From: Proteles cristata cristata
Taxonomy: Eukaryota; Chordata; Mammalia; Carnivora; Hyaenidae
Assembly (NCBI GenBank): GCA_017311185.1
Contig: JAESUZ010000962.1
Location: 248,001 to 312,000, forward strand
DNA: 64,000 nucleotides
Reading direction: 5' to 3'
In this document: one piece after another, positions 10,300 to 20,911 of the stretch
Layout of the letters: every line of letters starts with the position of its first letter
How positions within the stretch are numbered: the stretch's first letter is position 1
Made by a program: the position numbers and the translations under genes
Notes under the pieces: generated by a model
Databases searched by the model: none
What the model was told of the DNA's origin: nothing
The model's input: the letters and a program-made list of their open reading frames with translations, nothing else

Positions 10300-12534
10300 G
10301 TACTCATAATATAACCTTTAATTGTAAACACGTGTGTGTGTGTGCGCGCCCGCGTGCAAGAGAGAGAAAGAGGAAATGAATTCACACATAAGGTCTAATA
10401 AAACAACTAAAAGGAACAAAATCATGAATATTGTCTCTAAGTGAGGATATCACATGTGGTTTCATATTCTTACAAAAACTTTCTTTGCCCATGTTTTCTG
10501 GAATAAATACATTTTATTGTATTACAAGAGAAAAGAATACTGGAAACATTTTTCTAGTGTGAAATTAACTTGCTAGCACGGAAGGCCAAGGGACTAACAT
10601 GAATGTGAAAGAAAGAGAGTGTAGAGCAGGAAGAAAGGCCCCAGTCTGTTTGCTTTTTTCGGCTGGTGAGGAGAGAATGTGAGGGGCATCCTAGGAGGGA
10701 GGAGGGTATGGCTGCCACTCATGCCTGTCTTCCCCTTGTCCCCACGGGCCCTAACTTCCTCAGCCACGACCATGACCACGGGGCAAGACAGAGTTCACAG
10801 GCAATTAGCTGCCCCACAGAGGTGAGAGCCCAGCCCCTGGGAGGTGTTGTGTCCAGCAGGTACATTGGAAGACTGATCTCCAAGCCTTACACCGCCCTTG
10901 TCTTCGTGTCCCTCCAGTCTTCTGATGCCTGCAGGTCCTGGCCCTTTATTTCCTGGGTGTTTATTGGATGCCCCCTGTGTGCGAGGCACTGTGTTAGTGT
11001 AGGGTATGGGGCCCCTGCCTTCTGGAACTCTCCTTCTGGGATGGTATCTAGATAGACTGAAGAATGTGCCAGTCAGAGAGATGTACCCAGGAACCCCAAG
11101 GATAATTGGGTGATGAGTGGGACAGAGGTTGCTGAGGTCTCCTGGGAATGGTGACTTTGATACAGACAGCCACTGTCTCTGGTGCAGGGAGCCAGGGAGA
11201 GGTCCCGAGAGGGCCCCCCCAAGAACTGTTGCCCCAGCGCTTCTCTGAGCAAAGCTAGGGGGCAGCTGGGGTGAGTGGAGACTGAAGAAGTCAGAGGGAC
11301 AAGTAGAGGCAGATCACATACCCTGGACACCGTGCAGGGTGCATGGGTTTTGTTTTTTTGAGTAAAATATCTCAATGTTTTATATCGATTACATATTGAA
11401 ATTCTACTATGTCAGTTATTTTGGGTTAAAAAATAGATTGTTCAAATCAATTTGGCCTCTTTCCTTGTACTCTTTTAGAGTGGTAGCTATGAATTTGAGT
11501 TTCATGTGTGGCCTGTAAAGTACTTGTGTTGCAGTGCTGGGCTAATGTACGTGCTAGATGCAGGATCAAAGAGACCACGGTCAGGTGGAGGAGACTTGCC
11601 TGTTCAGATTCCACTGGTGGCCGAAAGCGGAGTGCCCAGCACCGCCAGGCTCTGGGAATCCTGCTGGATCCATTCACCAGCTTCCCCTCCTTCCTGGACC
11701 TGGCATCAGAAGAGAAGAGGTTGTAACACATGCACATAAGGAGTGGGTTTTCTCAATTGTGCGAATACTCCCTTTTCCGCATGCCCTGCAAACATGTGTC
11801 TCAGGCACAGAACCTGTGGGCCCCGTGCCCAGAGGCAGATGCAAGATGATGAGTGTGTGGCAGTCATGGCCAACCTGAAACCTGGATTCCAACTGGGTCT
11901 CCATCATACCCTGGTATACAGTGATGTATTAGCTCAATAAAATAAAATAAAAACAGAAATTACTTTATAAGGCATGCCACTTGGTAGGGGAAACTTCTAG
12001 AACATCTGCTGGAAGGAGCTCATCATTGGAGCTGCATAGGTGCAGCACGGAAGAGGCCTGGCCGAGTGGAAAAGTGCTGGGTTTGAGCTGTGAGGTGGGT
12101 CTGAGGGGCTGAGCCAGGCCCCAGTTAGCCCTGTGCCCTGTGCTCTTGGCAGGTGCTGGGCTCTCTCTGCCTTCACAGCCCAGGGCCCTTGACTCTCCAG
12201 GAGGGCTGGGCTTGGGGAAGCCACCCAAGGGCTACTTTCCCGGTGGGGTCACTCAGGTTAAACCCCTTCTCTTGCTACTGATCTGTGATCTAATGGATAC
12301 TTCCCCCCACTCCTGATGTAATAAATAATGAATAGTTGTCCTTTTCATACATCTGTTAGTGACAGGTGAGTGGTGGCCGTCCTTTGTGTGTCGCACGTAT
12401 GCTGCTGCAGAAAACGGCTCCCCCAAATTACTTGGTCAACTGAGATAAGCTGAGTAGAAGGGGGTTTGAGGGGTGAAGAAGGATTGAGGGTCCCAAGGGA
12501 AATGCGTCACCGAATCTTTCTCGCTTGTCTCCAG
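10300..12534. other. Non-genic, moderately GC-rich; upstream flank of the receptor relic
   Basis: Holds a short (GT)n near 10332, the L2 fragment, and a DNA-transposon-like AT-rich patch at about 11345-11560. Missing upstream receptor exons (signal peptide, first cysteine repeat) would be expected here; I did not find them. Confidence 0.45.
10948..11056 (-). mobile_element. L2 fragment, reversed
   Basis: 'gtgtttattggatgcccc', 'gcgaggcactgtgttagtgt' and 'ggggcccctgccttctggaa' follow the reversed L2 3' end. Confidence 0.7.
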
Positions 12535-12640
12535 ATGGGGAGGTCCATGCAGCAGGACCACAGGCACAGAGTGTCCGTGCAAACCTGGTCACTTGGAAAA
12601 GTTCTCCTGAGCTCTGTCAGAAGTGCCTCACTGGGCGAGA
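12535..12640 (+). pseudogene. Degenerate cysteine-rich-domain exon of a TRAIL receptor (TNFRSF10 family)
   Basis: After a plausible acceptor (tttctcgcttgtctccag) the sequence reads GGPCSRTTGTECPCKPG (12539-12589) in one frame. After a shift it reads SSPELCQKCLTG (12600-12635) in another. TRAIL receptors have PC-x8-C-x-C-x2-G followed by SPEMCRKCRTG at this place: the boundary of the second and third cysteine-rich repeats that bind TRAIL. The cysteine spacing in the first part is exact. About five bases are missing between the parts, and the expected next cysteines are absent. It is on the same strand as the death-domain relic 4.75 kb downstream. An isolated match this short could be coincidence, but strand, order and synteny all agree. 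Confidence 0.72.
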
Positions 12641-13356
12641 CGTGGGGGCCACGGGGGCTCCTAACCCACAGAAGACCCGAGTTTCCTGTACTCCTTTGTC
12701 CTGCTTTCATGCAGCCCTGCTCTCCCCTCAGCCTCCCTGTGCCCTGAGCCTGCAGTGGCCCCTGTCTGTCCGTCTGCACGGCCCCACGCTGCCCGCCTCC
12801 CGCGCCTCCTCAGCGCCTGGCCTTTCCTCCGCCAGGTGGAGTTTTCCACTGGGCGCAGAAGACCGCTTCGTAGGGCACTTGATACTTTTAGGGCCCCACA
12901 GAAATGGTTTACCTCCTTTTGAAATCCGAAGCAAAACACTGAATAGAGTGTGGCCTGGTCAATGTTCATCTTAATTTCAATTCAGTCATAAAATTCATTT
13001 TTAACACTTCATTATTCAGGAAAAGGCCGACAAGGACAAACGTGGCCACACTGAGCTTGTAGCTCCTAAAGCTTCCTCATTCCAGGCCCCCTTCCCTCGT
13101 TATGATGCATCTCTTCCCTACTTTCGGATTTAGGGGCCAAGTGTAATTGTTCTTCTCTGACCCTGCAGGTCTGGCTGTGATTGTAGGAACAGTCAACAGG
13201 TGGGGGACAAGAAGTTCCTGTACTAAGGCTGACCGGAGGATGGGGTTCAGCTTGGGGACAAAGGGGCCTCTGGTCCCCAACCTGGAGGGATTCCCCTTCA
13301 CAGGAGCCCCCCTGCAGCCCAGGGAAGCTCCGTGCAGGTCTTGAAAGGAGGTCCAG

Positions 13357-13580
13357 GGGCGCCTGGGTGGCTTAGTCGGTTAAGCGTCCGACTTTCACTT
13401 AGGTCATGATCTCGCGGTTCGTGGGTTCGAGCCCCGCGGGCTCTGTGCTGACTGCCAGCTCAGAGCCTGGAGCCTGTTTCAGTCTGTGACTCCCTCTCTC
13501 TCTGACCCTCCCCTGCTCACTGTCTCTCTCTCTCTCTCTAGAAATAAATAAAACATTAAAAAAAAAAAAAAAGGAAAAAA
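13357..13580 (+). mobile_element. Young felid SINE with target duplication
   Basis: Near-consensus 'gggcgcctgggtggcttagt', GAGCCCCGC B-box, CT block, poly-A. Exact 14-base flanks gaaaggaggtccag at 13343-13356 and 13581-13594. Carries the 'ctgccagctcagagcc' subfamily variant. Confidence 0.95.
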
Positions 13581-15476
13581 GAAAGGAGGTCCAGCTCCTG
13601 AAGGTGCAACTCCGAACACTTAACAGGACCCTAGGGATTGAAGTGCACAGGCCCAGACCCCTTCCCACCCAACCTGGGGGACTGAGGGGACAGGAGAGGC
13701 TTGTTCTCCCCCCACTCTCTTGTCAGGGACACCGGGTCCCCGGAGCTTGCTCCCCCTTTCTCCTCATCTTGCCGGCTTTCCCTCGCAGATCCCCTCCCTG
13801 TCTCTGTACCTAGGTGCCTGATGGGATGGTCCAGGACAGTCCCTGCGCCCTCAGGAGCAACCTCAAGCGTGTCGAACAAGGGCTGAACAAGAGTCAGGCA
13901 CCTGGCCCGTGGGGAGCCAGCGGCCACCGGCCTGAGGCCGCCCGCCTGAGGCTCCGCAGCTGGCCCGCGGAGAGGGGCAGGTGTGCCGCGTTCTGTCCCG
14001 GGGCTGCCCACTCACTGGACTGGCCTCACTGGACTGGCTGGCCGTCCTGCCTGCTTTACTTCTCCAAACAGACAGGCCCTCCCCTCCATCCCCAAATCCT
14101 CTTGGCCTTCCTGACCCGGCTCTGATCTTGTTCCCTGTGCTCACCCTCCATGTCCCACCTCATTTGTGCCTCTCGGGGGCCAGCCCTGTCTCGGGCTCAT
14201 GGTCACCTTAGCCCCCTGACCACGTTCAGGATGGCAGGCCGGCTCCTTAGGTCGTCAGGGTCCCCAGCTGGGACAGAGAGGCAGTCAGTACCTTGAGTGG
14301 GTGACAAGAGCCAGGACGGGAGGGGAGGGGGCTTGTACAGCTTTGGTCAGAGTAGAGCCCAACAGAGATTTTGTGTTAATTTTCACTTCATCCCGCCCTT
14401 CTCTCTCCCCTCCCTAAGGGTTCCCCAGAGTTGGAATGCCCCCTCCCTGTCACCAAGCCGTGGGGGCTCCTTGTTCAGTGTCGGAGCCCCTCGCCCACAC
14501 CATGCGCCCCCACCCTCCTTGTGGAGGGAAATGAGGAAGAGAGGGCCCTCCCCTCTGCTAAGGTGGATGCCCCCTGGCTTCTAGGCTGTGGACTGGACCC
14601 CGAGTGTACAGAGCGAGTTCATTTCTCCAGGACCCAGTGGCATGAGACTACCAGGCAAGGCTTCCTGCCCACTACAAGGCCCCATCTGTCCTGCACTGAC
14701 CCTGGCTCTCTAAAGTGGCCTGGGGGCTCTGGGCTGGCGCAGTGAGGGCGCCTGGCCCATTGGGAGCACCCCCCAGGCCAGTCGGCAGTGCTGAGCCATG
14801 TCCTTCCTGTTGCTTGTGAAACACTTTCACCCTGCAGCCCTGCACCCTGGGGACACGGAAGGTGTCAGGCAGGGGTGCTGAGCGTCCCTCAGCACAGGCC
14901 CAGAGCGTGGTGTCAGCAGCAGATCCTGGGTGTGGCCCCGGAGGGACAGCCTTGGGGAGGGGGAGGGGTGGGGGGCAGAACCTACTGTGCCCCCAGGACC
15001 CTGCAGGGAGCCTGGGTGTGGGCTCTTGAGTCAGCTCTTCGCCTTCCCAACATCTTTTTCTGGTGCTCGTGACCCACAACAGGGCCTGGGGCTCTGGACA
15101 ACGCCCCCTGATGAGGAAGCATAAGGCAAGCCGAGGGCCGAGCACACGCTAGCACACCCAGTGCCGGGTGGGATGTATGAGGCACTCCTGACTGCCCAAG
15201 GACAAAGGGAAGGACAGAAACCAAATGGTTAAACTGATGAGAGTCTCCATCAGGTTACAAATATCTTGGTACAATTAGAAGGCCTCATGTCCAGAACTCC
15301 CCACTGTCTTCATGTTAATGCTCTGCTAGAGGGAAAAACATCTTAGCTTGACAATAGCAGGCACGGTAACCTACCCGCCCCCCGCCCCCCCTAGCTGAAC
15401 AGTCAGTTTCCGGCATGTTTCCCTCCTTATTATCTGTCCTGTTCTCACTGTAGCCTCAGAGTCTGGGACAGGCAGG

Positions 15477-15514
15477 CGGGGGTGGGGGTGGGGGTGGGGG
15501 TGGGGGGGTGGGGA
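15477..15514 (+). repeat. (GGGGGT)n minisatellite, G-quadruplex candidate
   Basis: Runs of five or more G separated by single T repeated five times. Any four runs satisfy the G-quadruplex pattern. Non-genic position between the two receptor relic exons. Confidence 0.9.
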
Positions 15515-15716
15515 TGGGTTCCTGTTTTAATGAATGGTTGGTTGAATGAGGGCTATGTAATATCCAGAGTAGTTTAAAATAATTTGGTAAGCTATTCCTC
15601 ATAACAATATCAAATACATTACAAAATTATTATATTGAACATATTTGAAAATAAATCTTAGTCCAGATATCTCATCGTATTTGTATGGTGGTTTCTTAGA
15701 AGCAGTAGAATTTCTT

Positions 15717-15945
15717 TTTTTTTTTTTTTTTTAATTTTTTATTTATTTCTAGGAGAGAGAGAGATAGACAGCGTGAACAGGGGTGGGTCAGAGAGAGAGA
15801 GGGAGACACAGACTCTGAAACAGGCTCCAGGCTCTGAGCTGGCAGTCAGCACAGAGCCCGACGCGGGGCTCGAACCCACGAACCGCGAGATCATGACCTA
15901 AGCGAAAGTCGGACGCTTAACCGACTAAGCCACCCAGGCGCCCCG
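15717..15945 (-). mobile_element. Young felid SINE, reversed, with target duplication
   Basis: Reverse consensus with 'gccacccaggcgcccc' at the right end and T-rich left end. Exact 18-base flanks gaagcagtagaatttctt at 15699-15716 and 15946-15963. Confidence 0.95.
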
Positions 15946-16140
15946 GAAGCAGTAGAATTTCTTGATCAGCATGTAGAAGTGTGTTTTTATTATAAACACA
16001 CACACACACACAGAGTTCTGGTTCATATCAATTTATCAATTTTGATATGACGCTGAGTAGTAGAAACATTTAATTTTTGTTCCTCATAAGCTTAGGAAGT
16101 TATTCTCAGCATAGGAAGAAATTCTCTAATTCTTTACTGA

Positions 16141-16367
16141 ATTTTTATTTTATTTTCTTAAGTTTTTAAAATATTATTTTAGAGAGAGAAAGAGAGATCA
16201 GGGGGAGGCAGTGGGAGAGAGAGGGAGCAAGAGAGAGAGAATCTCAAGCAGTTTCCATGCTCAGTGTGGAGCCCAATGTGGGGGCTCCATCCCAGGACCA
16301 TGAGACCATGACCTGAGCTGAAATCAAGAGCTGGATGCTGAACTGACTGAGCCACCCAGGCACTCCC
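16141..16367 (-). mobile_element. Felid-type SINE, reversed
   Basis: GA-rich middle, 'gagccacccaggcactccc' right end. More diverged than the copy at 15.7 kb. Confidence 0.88.
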
Positions 16368-17164
16368 CTGGTTTTTAAATTTGATGATGATTTTTAGCAT
16401 AGAGCAATATCACTAAATGGAATTTATTCGGTGATATGATAGGAGGTAAGGAGCCTCCTGAATTCTGAGTCACTGTCTTCCTCCTGCAGTCCTATTTAAC
16501 AACTGATTTTTCCTTTCCCTCTGCTTTTCTTTCCTCCTTTATTGCATGTGAAATGTTTACATGGACAATTATCTCCTTCCACCTAGGGTATTCCTTTCTG
16601 TTCCTTTCCTGCATCTATACCACATTCTTTTTAAATAAAGAGAAAGCATAAAAGTAAACAAAAAGGCCCAAAATCCCTCCATCCTGATTAACCACTTTTC
16701 ACATTTTCTCAAAGCAGTTAAAGCGTATGCACAGCGATATGCTTAAATTGTACCAAAGATTTTCAGTGGGTAGCACAACCCTCCCCACTCTTTCCCCGGC
16801 AACCTGGCTTTTTCATGTCAGTTAGTTACAGAAGTAACTTGTGATTCTTGGCTGAAATCTTTGAGCATATGCCATCTAAGTACAATACTGCACCAAACGA
16901 AACTTTCTAATACGTTTTAGGATCTGAGAAAGCACAGTGACGGTGAGCGCAGCTGAGTTGGAGGTAAAGCAAGACCTTGCTACTCGCAGGCACTTGCCCT
17001 GTGCCCAGGTGCCGGTGCAGACCAGGGACCTCGCTCTCATGTTCCATGCAGTTTCCCACCTTTGAGGACCTTTTTGCTCCCACAGTCTGTCCTACCCTCT
17101 TTCTCACTCCACAACCCATCTATCCTCCCAGAGGGGCAATCAGCCCTGCCTTAGGGCAGGATTA

Positions 17165-17240
17165 TCTGTTGACCTTGACTCCCCCAGGGTCTCCTGCTCA
17201 GGTGAGGCCCAGGCAGTGTGGCCCAATTTTCTGCTGAGGA
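17165..17240 (+). pseudogene. Possible remnant of the penultimate TNFRSF10 cytoplasmic exon
   Basis: One frame reads DLDSPRVSCSGEAQAVWPN, with GEAQ at 17201-17212. The juxta-death-domain region of DR4 has DLTGV-x-VQSPGEAQ. It lies 150-220 bases upstream of the death-domain exon, closer than in human. The match is short and the call is tentative. Confidence 0.3.
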
Positions 17241-17387
17241 GATGCCCATAAGGAATATAGAACAGCGGACTCACCAGCAGGGGGAGCTCATTAGGTTCCA
17301 CTCCTGGGTCTAGGCTTGACTGAGTGTCATCTGTCCTTTGGGAAGTGTGTCCCAACTCACAGTCTCTGTGCCTTTCACCCAACCTAG

Positions 17388-17664
17388 GCCAAAACTGTTC
17401 TCTGATGTCTTTTCAAACATTGTGTTCTTTAATTCCTGAACCTACTCATGTGCCAGATAGGCCTCCTGAACAATGAGATCCCTGTGGCCAGGACTCTTGC
17501 CCTGGGCATGCAGGGTGCCTTGTATGAAATGCTGGTGACCTGGCTCAACAAAACAAGGCAGGGGGGTCTCAATCAACACCCTCCTGGACAGAATCCAGGA
17601 ACGCCTAGTAGGTTCCAGAAAGTGCATCTATGAAGAAGGTGGGACAGGCTCTGCTGTGTCCTGA
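17388..17664 (+). pseudogene. Death-domain exon of a TRAIL receptor, frameshifted (TNFRSF10 family)
   Basis: This corresponds to the last exon of TNFRSF10A/B, which encodes the cytoplasmic death domain that recruits FADD. An acceptor-like 'cccaacctag' precedes it. Frame A reads LFSDVFSNIVFFNS (about 17395-17436), like LFFDKFANIVPFDSW in DR4. A one-base loss at the Trp codon moves to frame B: NLLMCQIGLLNNEI, then GALYEMLVTWLNKT (to about 17555). One extra G in a run of six (17561-17566) moves to frame C: VSINTLLDRIQERL, then CIYEEGGTGSAVS and a stop at 17662-17664. About nine residues of the last helix are also missing. The tail GTGSAVS is DR4-like. Exon-intron structure is retained, so this is a non-processed pseudogene rather than a retrocopy. 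I considered assembly error for the G run alone, but the other lesions remain. Confidence 0.88.
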
Positions 17665-17811
17665 GTGGAAAGACTTTTTTATTAGGAATCTGAGCTTCTC
17701 TTTTTGCCTTTTCTTCTTGAAGGGGAGGCATAAGTGGACACTAGCCTGGAAGAGACAGCAGATACCTGATGAATACTTGAAAAAACTTGAATTCAAAAAC
17801 ATCCAGCTCTT

Positions 17812-18250
17812 CACAAGAGACTCTTTTTAGAATGTTTATTTATTTATTTATTGAGACAGAGAAAGCGTGCTAGCACATGTGCACAGCAGAGGAGGAGCAG
17901 AGAGAAAGGGAGAGAGAATCTCAAGCTAGCTCTGCACCAGAAGCACAGAGCCCAACTTGGGGCTCTAGCCCATGGGCTGTGGGATCATGATCTGAGTCGA
18001 AATTAAGAGTTGGACACTTAACTGACTGAGCCACCCAGGTGTCCCCACAAGAGACTCTTAATGATAGAGAACAAACTACGGGCTGATGGAGGGGAGGTGA
18101 GTTGGAGACAGGCTAGATGGCTGTTGGGTACTAAGGAGGGCACTTGTGATGAGCACTGGGTATTGTATGTAAGTGATGAATCGCTGAATTCTTCTCCTGA
18201 AACCAAATTGCACTGTATGTGAACCAAAATTTAAATTAAAAAAAAAAATA
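17812..18250 (+). mobile_element. Carnivore L1 3' end (5'-truncated) with a SINE inside
   Basis: Reads 'cacaagagactctt', then after the SINE 'atgatagagaacaaactacg', 'aaggagggcacttgtgatga' and 'gtaagtgatgaatcgctgaa', ending in poly-A. This is the standard 3' UTR of carnivore L1. Both flanks contain 'cagctctt'. It landed about 150 bases after the receptor relic's stop codon. Confidence 0.85.
17826..18045 (-). mobile_element. Felid-type SINE, reversed, inside L1 tail
   Basis: Right end 'gagccacccaggtgtcccc'. Exact flanks cacaagagactctt at 17812-17825 and 18046-18059 show it inserted into the L1 after the L1 arrived. Confidence 0.93.
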
Positions 18251-19889
18251 CAGCTCTTGGAATATCCTAGAGCTTTTTCAATGTGCTTGGAATAATTTTT
18301 ATGAAATGTTGGATGTGATAAGTAAACTGTATAATAAGATGTGTAAAATAAGATTCTATGTGGATTATAGTTATAGGCATACCTCATTTTACCATGTTTC
18401 ACTTTATTGCACTTCAAAGATATTTCATTTTTTACAAACTGAAGTTTTATGGGAACCCTGAATTGAGCAAGTCTATTGGTACCCATTTTTTCTACAGCAT
18501 TTGCTGACTTTGTATCTCTGTGTCACATTTTGGTAATTCTTGCAATATTTCAAACCTTTTAATTATTATTATATTTGTGGTAGTGATCTGTGATCAGTGA
18601 TGTTTGATGTTATTACTTTAACTGTTTTGTGGTGTCACAAATCGTACCCATATAAGATTGTGAACTCAATTGATAAATGATGTGTGTCTTCTGACTGGTC
18701 TACCAGCTAGCCATTCCCCAAGCTTTCTTCTTCTCCATGGACCTTCATATTCCCTGAATTACAACATTATTGAAATTAGGCCAACTAATAACCCCAAAAT
18801 GGCCTCTAAGTGTTGAAGTGAAAGGAATAGTCATATGTCTCTCACTTTAAATTAAAAGCTAGAAATGATTAAGCTTAGTGAGGAAGGTATGTTGAAAGCT
18901 GAGATAGACCAAAAGCTGGGCCTCTCGCACCAAGCAGTTAGCCAGGTTGTGAATGCAAAGGAGAGGTTCTTGAAGGAAATTTAAAGTGCTTCCCAGCAAA
19001 TACGTGAATGATTAGAAAGCAAAAAAGCCTTATTGCCGATGTAGAGGAAGCCTGAGTGGTCTGCACAGAAGACCAAACCAGCCACAACATTCTGTTAAAC
19101 CAAAGCCTAATCCAGCATAAGGCCCTGACTCTCTTCCACTCTGTGAAGGCTGAGGGAGGTGAGGAGGCTGCAGGAGGAAAGGCGGAAGCTGGCAGAGGTT
19201 GGCTCCCGGGGTCTGAGGACAGAAGCATCTCCGTGACATCAGAGTGCAAGGTGAGGCAGTGGGTGCTCATATGGGAGCTGCAGCCAGTTCTCCAGAAGAT
19301 CTGGCTGTGATGGTTCATGAGGACGGCCACACTGAACAACTAACAGGTTCTCAATATCGTGAAACAGCCTCTACTGGAAGAAGATGCCACCCAGGACTTT
19401 CATAGCTACAGAGAGAACGTCAATGCCTGGCTTCAAAGCTGACCTCTCCTTCGGGGCTAAGGCAGCTGTGACTTCAAGTGAAGCCAGTGCTCATTTACTA
19501 TTCTGGAAGGCTGAGGGCCCATATGAATGATGCTAAATCCACTGCCTGTGCTCTGTAAATGGAACAACAAAGCCTGAATGACCGCACTGCTGCTCACAAC
19601 ATGGCCTATGGAATATTTTAAGTCCACTGCTCACTGACAATGCACCTGGCCACCTACGAGCTCTGACGGAGATGGACAACAAGGTGAATATTATTTCCGT
19701 GCCTGCTCACACTACATCCATTCTGCAGCCCGTGGATCATTTCAGCTTTCAAGTCTTATTATTGAAGGAATGCATGTTGTAAGGCTATGGCTGCCGTAGA
19801 CGGATTCCTCTGATGGATCTGGGCAAAGTAAATTGAAACCTTCTGGAAAGGACTCACCATTCTAGGTGCCATTAAGAACATTCATGATT

Positions 19890-20098
19890 CAGGGTGCCTG
19901 GGTGGCTCAGTCAGCTAAGTGTCCAACTTCGGCTCAGGTCATGATCTCATGGCTTGTGGGTTCAAACCCCGCATTGGGCTCTGTGCTGACAGCTCAGAGC
20001 CTGGAGCCTGCTTCAGATTCTGTGTCTCCCTCTCTCTCTGACCCTCCCCTGTTCACTCTCTGTCTCTCTCTCAAAAATAAACAAACATTAAAAAAATA
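19890..20098 (+). mobile_element. Felid-type SINE inside the Tigger element
   Basis: 'ggtgcctgggtggctcagtc' head and 'aaaaataaacaaacatt' tail. Flanks 'attcatgattca' and 'atttgtgattca' restore the Tigger text when the SINE is removed. Confidence 0.93.
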
Positions 20099-20155
20099 AT
20101 TTGTGATTCACGGGAAGAGGTAAAAATATCAATACGAACAGAAGTTGGGAAGAAT

Positions 20156-20446
20156 TTGATTCTAGCCCCCATGGAGGACAGTGACGGGCTCCAGACTGCA
20201 GCAGAGGAGGTGACTGCGGGTGTGTGTGTGGGGACAGCGAGAGAATTAGGACTGGAAGAGGAGCCTGACGATGGCACTGAGTTGCCGCCGTCTCATGAGC
20301 AGCCTCGAACGGATGAGGAGTCGCTCCTTCTGGATGAGCCAAGACCATGGTTTCTTGAGATGGAATCTACTCCTGGTGGAGATGCTGTGAAGATGCTTGA
20401 AATGATGACAAAGGGGTCAGAACATGACATAAACTCAGTAGACTGA
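20156..20446 (+). pseudogene. Tigger transposase C-terminal fragment
   Basis: A 96-codon open stretch rich in Glu/Asp, matching the acidic C-terminal part of Tigger1 transposase (FLEMESTPGGDAVKMLEMMT). It lacks the DNA-binding and DDE catalytic portions. Its openness is probably chance preservation in a decayed element, not a domesticated gene. Confidence 0.8.
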
Positions 20447-20911
20447 GCAGCGGCAGGGCTTGAGAGGATTGACTCCAATTTTGAAAGAAGTTCTGCTGAC
20501 AATAAAATGGTATCAAACAGCATCGTTGGCTGCAGAGAAATCAGAAGACTCCATCAACATGGCAAACTCTATTGTCTTATTTTCAGAAATGGCCACAGCC
20601 ACCCCGACCTTCAGCCACCACCACCCTGGTCAGTTGGCAGCCACTGACAGGGTAGGCCCCTCCACCAGCAAAAAGATTACAACTCTCTGGAAGTGCAGAT
20701 GATGGTTAGCATTTTTTAGCAATAAAGGATTTTTTAATGAATACATTGTTTTAGACATAATGCTATTTTGCACATTTCATAGACTACAGTATAGGGAGAC
20801 ATAACTTTGTATGCACTGGAAAACCAAGTAATTCAGTTGACTCGCTTTATTGTGATATTCACTCTGTCGGGGGTCTGGAAGCGAACCTGCAATATCTCCC
20901 AGGTATGCCCC

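Larger units (their letters stand above)
12641..17164. other. Between receptor relic exons; GC-rich, no further exon recognised
   Basis: Apart from three SINEs and the G-rich minisatellite this is GC-rich to 15.2 kb, then AT-rich. Overlapping open frames on both strands at 13.6-15.1 kb are what CG-rich DNA gives by chance. No transmembrane exon could be identified with confidence. Confidence 0.45.
18375..20911 (+). mobile_element. Tigger1-like DNA transposon (pogo/Tc1-mariner), nearly full length, decayed
   Basis: The terminal inverted repeats are recognisable: 'ggcatacctcattttacc' at the left and 'atatctcccaggtatgccc' at the right. In between is the known Tigger1 layout: a 5' leader, a transposase reading 'ctagaaatgattaagctt', and a 3' part. 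An open fragment at 20156-20446 still encodes MILAPMEDSDGLQ through FLEMESTPGGDAVKMLEM, the C-terminal end of the transposase. Stops and indels elsewhere make it inactive. A felid SINE interrupts it at 19890-20098, so the Tigger is older. Primates and carnivores share this family from early placental evolution. Confidence 0.92.

Noticed and set aside
11345..11560. DNA-transposon-like (hAT/MER) fragment
   Set aside because: Resemblance to MER-type text is faint and no terminal repeats could be located, so it is mentioned only within the regional description.
13140..13215. Possible transmembrane exon of the receptor relic (GLAVIVGTV after 'tgaccctgcag')
   Set aside because: Only nine hydrophobic residues after a plausible acceptor; no flanking similarity to the TNFRSF10 membrane exon.
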